DNA of 64,000 nt, from assembly GCA_014799785.1 (NCBI GenBank), contig JAAVHI010000019.1, forward strand, positions 42,789 through 106,788. Reading direction: 5' to 3'. Shown in pieces: positions 50,650 through 59,442 of this stretch; position 1 is the stretch's first letter; each line of letters begins with the position of its first letter. The notes beneath the pieces are model-generated. The model worked only from the letters and a program-made list of their open reading frames with translations. It did no database searches and had not been told where the DNA came from. The position numbers were made by a program, and so were the translations under genes. The stretch comes from Ruminococcus sp. GTDB lineage: Bacteria; Bacillota; Clostridia; Oscillospirales; Ruminococcaceae.

Positions 50650-51486
50650 ATGTCTGAAAATTTCGGACAGCTTTTTGTTGTGGGAACTCCTATCGGAAAT
50701 CTGGGAGATATTACCTACCGAGCGGTTGAAACCTTGAAAAGCGTGGATTTCATCTGCGCGGAGGACACGAGGGTAACCGTAAAGCTTCTGAACCATTACG
50801 GGATAAAAAAGCCGTTGGTCAGCTATCACGAGCATTCGGCAAGGCAGGTATCCGAAAGCATTGTCAGCCGCATTTTGGCGGGGGAAAGCTGCGCGGTGGT
50901 CTCCGACGCGGGTATGCCTTGCATTTCCGACCCCGGCGAAGATTTGGTAAAGCGGTGCATTGAAAATGGGATAAACGTTACCGTTGTTCCCGGACCCACG
51001 GCAATGGCTTCAGCTGTTGCAATAAGCGGACTTTCCACATCACGCTTCAGCTTTGAGGGATTTCTCTCGGTTACGAAAAAGCAGAGGTACGCACATCTTC
51101 AGTCTGTGTCAAATGACACTCGCACGCTGATCTTCTACGAAGCTCCCCACAAACTTGTGAACACCTTGGAGGATATGCTTGAGTATTTCGGGGACAGGAA
51201 AATCTCGCTCTGCCGCGAGCTTACCAAGGTTTATGAAGAAGTCATCCGTACAACGATATCGGGGGCGATAGAGTACTACAGCGAAAAAAATCCCAAGGGG
51301 GAGTACGTCCTGGTTGTGGATGGCTGCTCCGAGGAAAAAGCCTTTGAGGGACTTACTCTGGAGGACGCTGTGAACGAAGCGCGGCGGCTTATTGACGGAG
51401 GCATGAGGGCTGTGGACGCCTGCAAGGAAGCCGCAAAGGTCACTGGCTTCAAGAAAAGCGAGATATACTCGAAAATACAAGGCTAA
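50650..51486 (+). CDS. rsmI: 16S rRNA (cytidine(1402)-2'-O)-methyltransferase
   Basis: LFVVGTPIGNLGDITYRAVETLKSVDFICAEDTR; SDAGMPCISDPGEDLV. Confidence 0.96.
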   Translation: MSENFGQLFVVGTPIGNLGDITYRAVETLKSVDFICAEDTRVTVKLLNHYGIKKPLVSYHEHSARQVSESIVSRILAGESCAVVSDAGMPCISDPGEDLVKRCIENGINVTVVPGPTAMASAVAISGLSTSRFSFEGFLSVTKKQRYAHLQSVSNDTRTLIFYEAPHKLVNTLEDMLEYFGDRKISLCRELTKVYEEVIRTTISGAIEYYSEKNPKGEYVLVVDGCSEEKAFEGLTLEDAVNEARRLIDGGMRAVDACKEAAKVTGFKKSEIYSKIQG

Positions 51487-51501
51487 AGGAGAACGGCGCA
51501 G

Positions 51502-51915
51502 ATGACGGTACGTATTGGTACGGAAACGGACAAAGCTGAAATTATCGGTAAACGTCCGCAGGCTGAGGGATATTTTTCCAATGACGGATATTTTGTCGTT
51601 GCCGAGGAAAACGGCGCGGTCGCAGGCTTTGCAGCGGTGTTTTCGAGAGATATTCCCGCTCCTGTGACTGGAACAGAAGCTTTTATAAACTTGATAGAGG
51701 TTTTTGAAGATTACCAAAGAAAAGGCGTGGCAACTCTGCTGGTTCAGGAAATACTGAAAATTGAAAAAAACAGCGGTGCGTATCAGGTCAGGGCGTACTG
51801 CGACATAAATAATTCCGCGTCCCATGCGCTGTGGCGGAAAAACAAATTCGGGATAGCTCCAGTAAAAATGCAGGACGGTTCGATTTTGGGTTCGTTTATT
51901 ACGTATGTTCTGTAA
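51502..51915 (+). CDS. GNAT family N-acetyltransferase
   Basis: INLIEVFEDYQRKGVATLLVQEILKIEKNSGAYQVRAYCDINNSASHALWRKNKF. Confidence 0.88.
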   Translation: MTVRIGTETDKAEIIGKRPQAEGYFSNDGYFVVAEENGAVAGFAAVFSRDIPAPVTGTEAFINLIEVFEDYQRKGVATLLVQEILKIEKNSGAYQVRAYCDINNSASHALWRKNKFGIAPVKMQDGSILGSFITYVL

Positions 51916-51944
51916 ATTTTTTTGTGAATTTTTTCCGTTTTCTC

Positions 51945-51973
51945 TTTACATATGGCTGAAATTGGTGTAAAAT
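51945..51973 (+). promoter_or_regulatory. SigA-type promoter for pyrH operon
   Basis: TTTACA - 17 bp - TAAAAT. Confidence 0.6.
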
Positions 51974-52014
51974 AAATTAGATACTATATTGTAATACTAT
52001 TTCACGACCTAAAT

Positions 52015-52078
52015 GTGTACAAAAAATTCAAACAAAAACTTGCATATATGGTTTTTGTGCAGAATTTTTTGTCTACAC
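52015..52078 (+). other. Nested hairpin in the pyrH leader
   Basis: GTGTACAAAAAATTC / GAATTTTTTGTCTACAC (2-nt bulge) enclosing ACAAAAAC / GTTTTTGT. Confidence 0.6.
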
Positions 52079-52100
52079 ATTGGGAGTGAAATAGGATAAG

Positions 52101-52847
52101 ATGAAAGGGCGGTTGGCGTTTATGTCCGAAAATATTGCACAGCCTAAATACAAACGTGTCCTCCTTAAACTCAGCGGAGAAGCTCTCGCTGGCGAAAAGA
52201 AAATTGGACTTGACTATTCGATCATCACTAAGATCTGCGAAAGCATTAAGAAATGCGCCGATATAGGCGTTCAGATCGGTATTGTTGTGGGCGGCGGAAA
52301 CTTCTGGCGCGGACGCTCCAGCGGCGCGATGGACAGGACACGCGCTGATCACATAGGTATGCTTGCTACCACAATGAACGCTCTCGCGGTCGCGGACGTG
52401 CTTGAATCCCTAGGCGTGGACGTAAGAGTTCAGACCGCTATTGCAATGCACCAGGTTGCAGAGCCGTACATCAGAAACAAAGCCGTTCGGCACATGGAAA
52501 AGGGCAGAGTAGTCATTTTCGGCTGCGGTACTGGAAACCCGTTCTTTTCCACGGATACGGCTTCTACCCTGAGAGCCGCCGAGATCGAAGCGGATATCGT
52601 TCTGAAAGCCACTATGGTTGACGGTGTTTACGACAAAGACCCCAACAAGTACGATGACGCGGTAAAATTTGACGAGCTCAGCTTCAACGACATTCTGGTA
52701 AGAAATCTTGCGGTTATGGACAGCACAGCGGCTTCAATGTGCAAGGATAACAACATTCCTATTCTGGTGTTTAACCTTAAACGCCCCGATAACATCTACG
52801 ACGCGTGCGTTGGCAAGAGTGTCGGTACGCTTGTAATTGACCGTTAA
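52101..52847 (+). CDS. pyrH: UMP kinase
   Basis: [34 protein letters not shown]; start may instead be ATG 52122. Confidence 0.96.
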   Translation: MKGRLAFMSENIAQPKYKRVLLKLSGEALAGEKKIGLDYSIITKICESIKKCADIGVQIGIVVGGGNFWRGRSSGAMDRTRADHIGMLATTMNALAVADVLESLGVDVRVQTAIAMHQVAEPYIRNKAVRHMEKGRVVIFGCGTGNPFFSTDTASTLRAAEIEADIVLKATMVDGVYDKDPNKYDDAVKFDELSFNDILVRNLAVMDSTAASMCKDNNIPILVFNLKRPDNIYDACVGKSVGTLVIDR

Positions 52848-52925
52848 AACCTAATTAAGCGGATACTGTCTGCGGCAGGGGCGTATTACGCAAAAAATCT
52901 TACTGTCGGGAAGAGGAGAATTTAT

Positions 52926-53480
52926 ATGAACGAACAGATCAAAAACGCGGAAGGCAAAATGGAAAAATGCATTAAGAGTCTCGAACACGAGTTTTCCACA
53001 ATAAGAGCGGGACGGGCTAATCCTGCGGTACTGGACAAGGTGCTGGTGGACTATTACGGAACTCCCACTCCCGTTCAGCAGATGGCGGCTATTTCTGTTG
53101 TAGAGGCGAGAAATCTTCTTATTCAGCCCTGGGACGCTTCACAGCTCAAGGCTATTGAAAAGGCTATTATAAATTCGGATATAGGCATTACCCCCACAAA
53201 CGACGGCAAAGCGCTCAGACTGGCTTTCCCTCAGCCTACCGAGGATCGCCGCAAGGAGCTTGTTAAGCAGATCAAGAAGTTCGGCGAGGAGGCTAAGGTA
53301 ACTCTCAGAAACGTAAGACGCGATACTCTTGAAAAGTTCAAGACAATGAAAAAGAACAGCGAGATAACCGAGGACGACATGAAGGGTCTCGAAAAGGATA
53401 TCCAGAAGCTTACCGACAAGTACTGCGACAATGTTGATTCGACTGTTGCGGAAAAGGAAAAAGAGATCATGTCTATATAA
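52926..53480 (+). CDS. frr: Ribosome recycling factor
   Basis: FSTIRAGRANPAVLDKVLVDYYGTPTPVQQMAAISV. Confidence 0.98.
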   Translation: MNEQIKNAEGKMEKCIKSLEHEFSTIRAGRANPAVLDKVLVDYYGTPTPVQQMAAISVVEARNLLIQPWDASQLKAIEKAIINSDIGITPTNDGKALRLAFPQPTEDRRKELVKQIKKFGEEAKVTLRNVRRDTLEKFKTMKKNSEITEDDMKGLEKDIQKLTDKYCDNVDSTVAEKEKEIMSI

Positions 53481-53538
53481 AACTCTGTAGTGCGGGGGCT
53501 TGCTCCCGCCTGTAAGGCAAGAGCGGGAGGAGATTTAT

Positions 53539-54249
53539 TTGTCTGAAACAACCGACAGACTGCCGGTCCATATCGGCTTTATTATGGACGGCAACGGCAG
53601 ATGGGCGCAGAAACGAGGTCTGCCGAGAAAGTTCGGACACCGCGAGGGTGCGTCCGCATTCAGAAAAATAGCCCGCTACTGCAAGAAGATAGGTATTAAG
53701 TACGTCACGTTTTACGCGTTTTCAACCGAAAACTGGAGCAGACCCAAGGACGAGATAGACGAGCTTATGAAGCTTTTCGGCGAATATATCGACGAGGTAG
53801 GGGAGTATGCCGAGGAAAACACGCGGCTTATCTTTTTAGGGGACAAATCCGCTTTCGGAAAGGAAATGGCGGATAAAATGTCCGAGCTGGAAAGGGATTC
53901 CCGTGATTTTGACGAAATGACGCTCATGCTTGCCATGAACTACGGCGGGCGGGACGATATCGTCCATGCGACAAGGCAGATTGCCGCTATGGTCGAAAAC
54001 AAGGAGATCAGGCATACCGACGTTGACGAGGCGTTGATTTCGGGACTTCTCTACACCGGTGGTATCCCCGATGCCGACCTGATAATACGTCCGAGCGGAG
54101 AGAAAAGGCTGTCGAACTTTTTGATTTGGCAGTCTGCTTATGCAGAATTTTACTTTACGGACGTGTTATGGCCCGATTTTACTCCGAAAGAGCTTGACAA
54201 GGCTCTTGAGGATTTTGCGTCAAGAAAAAGACGCTTCGGAGGAGTATGA
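53539..54249 (+). CDS. uppS: Isoprenyl transferase (undecaprenyl diphosphate synthase)
   Basis: HIGFIMDGNGRWAQKRGLPRKFGHREGA; likely TTG start after the GGGAGGAG SD. Confidence 0.94.
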   Translation: MSETTDRLPVHIGFIMDGNGRWAQKRGLPRKFGHREGASAFRKIARYCKKIGIKYVTFYAFSTENWSRPKDEIDELMKLFGEYIDEVGEYAEENTRLIFLGDKSAFGKEMADKMSELERDSRDFDEMTLMLAMNYGGRDDIVHATRQIAAMVENKEIRHTDVDEALISGLLYTGGIPDADLIIRPSGEKRLSNFLIWQSAYAEFYFTDVLWPDFTPKELDKALEDFASRKRRFGGV

Positions 54250-54291
54250 CGGCTGACGGCGTACATACAAAAGCAAATTTTACGGAAAAGG

Positions 54292-55134
54292 ATGATAGGA
54301 ACAATGGTTACCCGAATTATTACAGCTGTGGTCGGAATAGCGATAGCAATAGGCGTGCTGTTTTTATCGGCAACCCCTGTCTATAACCTTACCGTTGCTG
54401 CGATTGCCGTTGTTATGCTGTATGAACTGTTGTCCGCCTGCAAGTGTATTCAGTATAAATTCCACAGTATTGTATGCGTTATTTTTGCGGCGGTCATGCC
54501 TTTCCTTGTGGAATTCGAGGGCATGGAAATGAAGTATATCGTTTCCACATTATGCATTTTTCTTGTGTTCATCGGCTACATTGCAAAGCATAAAACTATT
54601 ACCTTTGAGAAAATATGCTGTATGCTGGCGGTAACGCTTCTTACCACACTGTCTATGTGCTGTATCGTTTCGCTTAAAAATCTGGACGAGATTCACGGTG
54701 TATGCTATGTTATCCTATGTCTTGCGGGAGCATGGCTTGGCGATTCGGGAGCGTACTTTGTGGGAACGTTTCTCGGAAAGCACAAGCTTTGTCCGGAGAT
54801 TTCCCCTAAAAAGACCGTTGAGGGCGCGATCGGAGGAGTGCTGACGGTCGGTTTAGTCTTTGCTGTTTACGCGTTTTTCTACCGTATGGTCATGGGGTAT
54901 CAGGGAATATCCTTTGAGGTAAACTATCTGTATCTTGTTCTTATGGGATTTGGCTGCGGCGTACTCGGTATTGTGGGAGACCTTTCCGCTTCGCTTATAA
55001 AGCGGCAGTTCGGCATAAAGGATTTCGGAAACATAATGCCGGGTCACGGAGGGCTTATGGACAGGTTCGACAGCGTGCTTTTTGTTGCGCCGTTTATGAT
55101 GTTCATGCTGAGCCACATTACATTATTCAGATAA
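54292..55134 (+). CDS. cdsA: Phosphatidate cytidylyltransferase
   Basis: GAWLGDSGAYFVGTFLGKHKLCPEISPKKTVEGAIGG; MPGHGGLMDRFDS. Confidence 0.96.
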   Translation: MIGTMVTRIITAVVGIAIAIGVLFLSATPVYNLTVAAIAVVMLYELLSACKCIQYKFHSIVCVIFAAVMPFLVEFEGMEMKYIVSTLCIFLVFIGYIAKHKTITFEKICCMLAVTLLTTLSMCCIVSLKNLDEIHGVCYVILCLAGAWLGDSGAYFVGTFLGKHKLCPEISPKKTVEGAIGGVLTVGLVFAVYAFFYRMVMGYQGISFEVNYLYLVLMGFGCGVLGIVGDLSASLIKRQFGIKDFGNIMPGHGGLMDRFDSVLFVAPFMMFMLSHITLFR

Positions 55135-55150
55135 AAATTCGGACAGATCG

Positions 55151-55174
55151 GGCGTACAAAATAATTTGTACGCC
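55151..55174 (+). terminator. Perfect hairpin between cdsA and dxr (weak terminator or processing site)
   Basis: GGCGTACAAA ataa TTTGTACGCC, followed only later by TTTTT. Confidence 0.5.
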
Positions 55175-55205
55175 TGTTATGTGTTTTTGAAAGGAATTTT
55201 TTGCG

Positions 55206-56351
55206 GTGAAAACTATTACATTGATCGGTTCTACGGGGTCTATCGGAAAGCAGACATTAGACGTCTGCCGCAAGCATAATATTACTGTAAAGGCTTTGGC
55301 GGCGTACGGAAACACGGCTTTGCTGGAAAGTCAGGCAAGGGAGTTTTCTTCCGAATGTGTTTGCATATACAGAGACGACCGTTACATTGAAATGCGGGAG
55401 CGTCTTGCAGATACTGGGATAAAGGTTCTGTGCGGAATGGAGGGTCTGTGTGAGATTGCTTCGGACAAGAGCGCAGATCTGTTTGTCAATTCCGTGGTGG
55501 GAATGGTTGGTCTGCTGCCTACGCTTACGGCGATTGAAAACGGTATAGACGTTGCTCTTGCCAACAAGGAGACCCTTGTTGCGGGCGGACATATCGTTAT
55601 GTCCGAGGCGAAAAAAAGGGGCGTGAAGATATATCCCATAGACAGCGAGCATTCTGCTATTTTCCAGTGCTTGCAGGGAAACGATCCCAAGCAGGTGAAC
55701 AAGATAATCCTTACGGCTTCGGGAGGTCCATTTTTCGGCATGAGAAAATCAGAGCTTGAGGATGTTACCGTTGAGCAGGCGTTAAACCACCCGAACTGGT
55801 CTATGGGAAACAAGATTACGATCGACTCCGCAACGCTTATGAACAAGGGTCTGGAATTTATTGAAGCGAAGTGGCTTTTCGGAGTAAGTCCGCGCAATAT
55901 CGAGATAGTGGTGAACCGTGAAAGCGTGATTCACTCGGCAGTGGAGTTCAAGGACTTCTCGGTCATTGCTCAAATGGGTGTTCCCGACATGAAAATCCCT
56001 ATCCAATATGCGCTTTTGTATCCGCAGCGCGAGGAATGTGATGTAAAGCCGCTATCCTTTACAGATTACGGGACGCTTACTTTCTTCAAGCCAGACTTTG
56101 AGACTTTTGACTGTCTAAGCGGCTGTGTCGAAGCAATAAACCGCGGAGGTGCGTATCCCTGCATTGTGAACGCTGTAAACGAGGAAGCTGTGACGCTGTT
56201 CCTGAACAGAGAGATACCGTTCCTGAGGATCGGGGAGCTGGTAAGGAAATCCCTTGACAGTCTGCCCGAAATGCCGTCCGAAACCTATGAGGACATCAAA
56301 AGAGCCGAAATGGCTGCAAGAAATTTTGTCTATAACGAAATGAATTTTTAA
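55206..56351 (+). CDS. dxr: 1-deoxy-D-xylulose-5-phosphate reductoisomerase
   Basis: GSTGSIGKQTLDVCRKH; GTG start; DSEHSAIFQCLQG. Confidence 0.97.
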   Translation: MKTITLIGSTGSIGKQTLDVCRKHNITVKALAAYGNTALLESQAREFSSECVCIYRDDRYIEMRERLADTGIKVLCGMEGLCEIASDKSADLFVNSVVGMVGLLPTLTAIENGIDVALANKETLVAGGHIVMSEAKKRGVKIYPIDSEHSAIFQCLQGNDPKQVNKIILTASGGPFFGMRKSELEDVTVEQALNHPNWSMGNKITIDSATLMNKGLEFIEAKWLFGVSPRNIEIVVNRESVIHSAVEFKDFSVIAQMGVPDMKIPIQYALLYPQREECDVKPLSFTDYGTLTFFKPDFETFDCLSGCVEAINRGGAYPCIVNAVNEEAVTLFLNREIPFLRIGELVRKSLDSLPEMPSETYEDIKRAEMAARNFVYNEMNF

Positions 56352-56361
56352 GCGAGGTTTT

Positions 56362-57405
56362 ATGAATACTTTTTTATCAATACTGATCGCCGCCGTGTTT
56401 TTCTGTCTGATAATAATTATCCATGAGCTTGGACACTTTACTGTTGCAAAGCTTTGCGGCATAAGGGTGGACGAATTTGCAATAGGAATGGGTCCTGCAA
56501 TATTCAAAAAGCGAAAAGGCAAAACGCTTTACACCATAAGATTGCTGCCCATAGGTGGATTTTGCGCAATGGGCGAGGACGAGGAAAGGGAAACGCCCGA
56601 CTCGTTCCGTCAGAAGCCTGTGTGGGCGAGAATGGCTACAATAGTTGCTGGAGCGATGATGAACCTTATTCTGGGATTTATTCTGTCGGCAGTTCTTATT
56701 TTGGTGGACGGCGGGGCTGTTTCCACTAAAATAGTTTGGTTTGCGGACGACGCGGTAAGTCCTCAGTACGGCTTGCAGCTTGAGGACATTATCGTAAAAA
56801 TAAACGGTGTGCGGACTTTTTCCGTAAAGGACATAACCTATCAGCTTGGCAACGACGAGGACGGCGTTGTTGACTTTGTTGTTAGGCGCGGCGGCGAAAC
56901 GGTCGCGGTAAACGGTGTTAAGTTTGCCATGGAGACCGACGAAGAGACCGGAAAAAACACTTTGCTGTATGATTTCAAGGTGTTGAAAGAGAAAGTTACG
57001 CTTGCAAATCTTTTTCCCTATGCGTTCAAAAATTCGGTGTACTACGGCAGGATAGTTTTGATGTCCTTGAGGGACATAATCGCAGGGAAATACGGACTGA
57101 ACGATTTGCAGGGTCCTGTGGGTATAGTGACTGTAATAAGTGATGTATCCGAGCAAAGCGGATTCGATTTCAGTTTTATTCTGGATATTGCCACACTGGT
57201 GACGATCAATATAGGTATTTTTAATCTGCTCCCGCTTCCCGCGCTGGACGGCGGACGGTTCATTTTCCTGCTTGTGGAGGCGATACGGCGCAAGTCCCTG
57301 AAAGCGGAAACCGAGGGTATGATACATTTTGTGGGGTTCGCGGCGTTAATGCTGCTGATGATATTTGTAACTTTCAATGATGTGAAAAATATCTTTGTAA
57401 AATAA
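56362..57405 (+). CDS. rseP: Site-2 protease RseP
   Basis: IIIHELGHFTVAKLCGIRVDEFAIGMGP; PDZ; FNLLPLPALDGGRFIF. Confidence 0.96.
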   Translation: MNTFLSILIAAVFFCLIIIIHELGHFTVAKLCGIRVDEFAIGMGPAIFKKRKGKTLYTIRLLPIGGFCAMGEDEERETPDSFRQKPVWARMATIVAGAMMNLILGFILSAVLILVDGGAVSTKIVWFADDAVSPQYGLQLEDIIVKINGVRTFSVKDITYQLGNDEDGVVDFVVRRGGETVAVNGVKFAMETDEETGKNTLLYDFKVLKEKVTLANLFPYAFKNSVYYGRIVLMSLRDIIAGKYGLNDLQGPVGIVTVISDVSEQSGFDFSFILDIATLVTINIGIFNLLPLPALDGGRFIFLLVEAIRRKSLKAETEGMIHFVGFAALMLLMIFVTFNDVKNIFVK

Positions 57406-57418
57406 TTGGGGGAGAAAA

Positions 57419-57844
57419 ATGAGCAGCTTTACAAAAAAATATACTGACGAAGAAATGAATGCCGCGTTGGGCGAGCTTCTTATCGGGGGAGAACGCTTGG
57501 AAACAGCTATGTACTGTCTTTTCAAGGAAACTGGATTTTTTGCAAGCAGCAGTTCTGTTATCACGGGTTATGTGGGCGTGACCGATATGGGAAGGTTTGT
57601 CTACTGCAAACATGGACTTGTTATGGACGAGAATGCCGCCTATAATATGGAGGATATTGTTCAAATAAAAATCAGGCCTATGATTTTGGGGCAGAAAATC
57701 ATTACCATAGTTTTTAACGACGGCAAAAAGCATACGGTGAAATTCCAGTTTGCGCCTAAGGTAGCGGGTTCTAAGCTTCCCAATCAGGAGAGAAATGCCG
57801 AGAAAATGCTTGAAATTCTTGAAGCTAAGCAAAATAAGCTGTAA
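57419..57844 (+). CDS. Hypothetical protein, PH-like fold suspected
   Basis: Soluble ~141 aa; YNMEDIVQIKIRPMILGQKIITIVFNDGKKHTVKFQ strand pattern. Confidence 0.5.
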   Translation: MSSFTKKYTDEEMNAALGELLIGGERLETAMYCLFKETGFFASSSSVITGYVGVTDMGRFVYCKHGLVMDENAAYNMEDIVQIKIRPMILGQKIITIVFNDGKKHTVKFQFAPKVAGSKLPNQERNAEKMLEILEAKQNKL

Positions 57845-57857
57845 GGGTGTGAAAACT

Positions 57858-58349
57858 ATGGCTGATTTTATCTTTAACAAGGCTGACATTGACTACTTGG
57901 ATTCATTGGTTAAGCTAAGGATAGCATATCTGCTCGAAGATCACGGGACGATACCGCATGAGCAGCTGACTAAAATATCGGAAAAGCTGCCTGTCTATTT
58001 CCGTAAGCATTTGAATAATGACCTGTTTGTTTATATGGCTAAATCAGAAAATGAGATCATAAGCTGCTGCTTTTTGATTGTTACGGAAAAACCGTCAAAT
58101 CTTTCCTTTATCAACGGCGCTGTGGGAACTGTAATGAACGTCTATACAAAGCCCGAATACAGGAGAAAGGGACTTGCGGGAAAGCTGTTGAAAATGCTGC
58201 TTGCCGATTCCGAAAAAATGGGACTTGACTTTGTGGAGCTGAAAGCGACCGATTCGGGCTATAATCTGTACAAGTCAATCGGATTTGAAGATGCGGTTTC
58301 AAAATACCATAGTATGAAAATGGTCATTAATTCTGATAATAAACTTTGA
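57858..58349 (+). CDS. GNAT family N-acetyltransferase
   Basis: NVYTKPEYRRKGLAGKLLKMLLADSEKMGLDFVELKATDSGYNLYKSIGF. Confidence 0.93.
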   Translation: MADFIFNKADIDYLDSLVKLRIAYLLEDHGTIPHEQLTKISEKLPVYFRKHLNNDLFVYMAKSENEIISCCFLIVTEKPSNLSFINGAVGTVMNVYTKPEYRRKGLAGKLLKMLLADSEKMGLDFVELKATDSGYNLYKSIGFEDAVSKYHSMKMVINSDNKL

Positions 58350-58388
58350 CTTTCAATAAACTAATCAAACTATGAAAGGCGGTATAGT

Positions 58389-59426
58389 ATGCGTTCTGTT
58401 CATGCTGTAAAGGTTGGAAACTGTACACTTGACGGTAAAAAAATTTACATACAATCAATGCTTAACATTCCCGCTTCCGATATCGAGGGAAGCGTCCGTC
58501 AGGCAGCGGAGCTTGAAAAAGCGGGCTGCGAAATAATCCGCGCGGCAATTCCCGACATGGCGGCGGTAAAGCTTATTCCCGCCATAAAAAGCGCGGTGGC
58601 TATCCCTCTTGTTGCGGACATTCATTTTGACTACAAGCTTGCTTTGGAAAGCGTTGCCGCGGGAATTGATAAGATACGTATAAATCCCGGAAATATCGGG
58701 GATTTCGACAAGGTAAAGGCTGTGGCAAAGGCTTGCGCGGACAAAAATATTCCCATAAGGATAGGGGTAAATTCGGGTTCGCTTGAAAAGGATATTCTTG
58801 CCAAATACGGTTCTCCAACGGCGGAGGCCCTTGTCGAAAGCGCGCTTCGCCACGCGGAGCTTTTAGAGCGGTGCGATTTTCACGATATTGTTATCTCAAT
58901 AAAATCCTCGGACGTGCCTGCCATGATAAAAGGATATCGGCTTCTTGCGGAGAAAACCGATTACCCGCTCCATCTGGGAGTTACCGAGGCGGGGACTAAG
59001 CGTATGGGTATCATCAAGTCCGCTGTCGGGATAGGTTCTCTGCTTGCTGACGGAATAGGCGAGACCATACGGGTATCTCTCACCGCAGACCCCGTTGAAG
59101 AAATATACGCCGCAAAGGATATTCTTACCGCTGTGGGCAAGGGACAGGGTGTAAAGCTTGTTGCCTGTCCAACCTGCGGAAGAACTAAAATCAATCTTAT
59201 ACCACTTGCGGAAAAGGTTGAAGCGGCGGTCAGGGACATTGACAAGGATATCACCGTCGCCGTTATGGGCTGTGTGGTGAACGGTCCGGGAGAAGCCCGT
59301 GAAGCTGACGTCGGAATTGCTGGCGGAGACGGCTGCGCGGTACTGTTCCGAAAGGGAGAGATTGTCAGAAAACTGCCCGAAGAGGAAATACTTGCGGCTT
59401 TGCTTGAGGAAATAGAAAAACTTTAG
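58389..59426 (+). CDS. ispG: 4-hydroxy-3-methylbut-2-en-1-yl diphosphate synthase
   Basis: [84 protein letters not shown]. Confidence 0.97.
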   Translation: MRSVHAVKVGNCTLDGKKIYIQSMLNIPASDIEGSVRQAAELEKAGCEIIRAAIPDMAAVKLIPAIKSAVAIPLVADIHFDYKLALESVAAGIDKIRINPGNIGDFDKVKAVAKACADKNIPIRIGVNSGSLEKDILAKYGSPTAEALVESALRHAELLERCDFHDIVISIKSSDVPAMIKGYRLLAEKTDYPLHLGVTEAGTKRMGIIKSAVGIGSLLADGIGETIRVSLTADPVEEIYAAKDILTAVGKGQGVKLVACPTCGRTKINLIPLAEKVEAAVRDIDKDITVAVMGCVVNGPGEAREADVGIAGGDGCAVLFRKGEIVRKLPEEEILAALLEEIEKL

Positions 59427-59442
59427 GACTGGTGAAACTTTA

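Noticed and set aside
56377-57327. 316-aa antisense ORF over rseP (and similar ones at 60589-61479, 49407-50114, 41123-41968, 2394-3059)
   Set aside because: All mirror well-supported sense genes; explained by codon bias of the sense strand.
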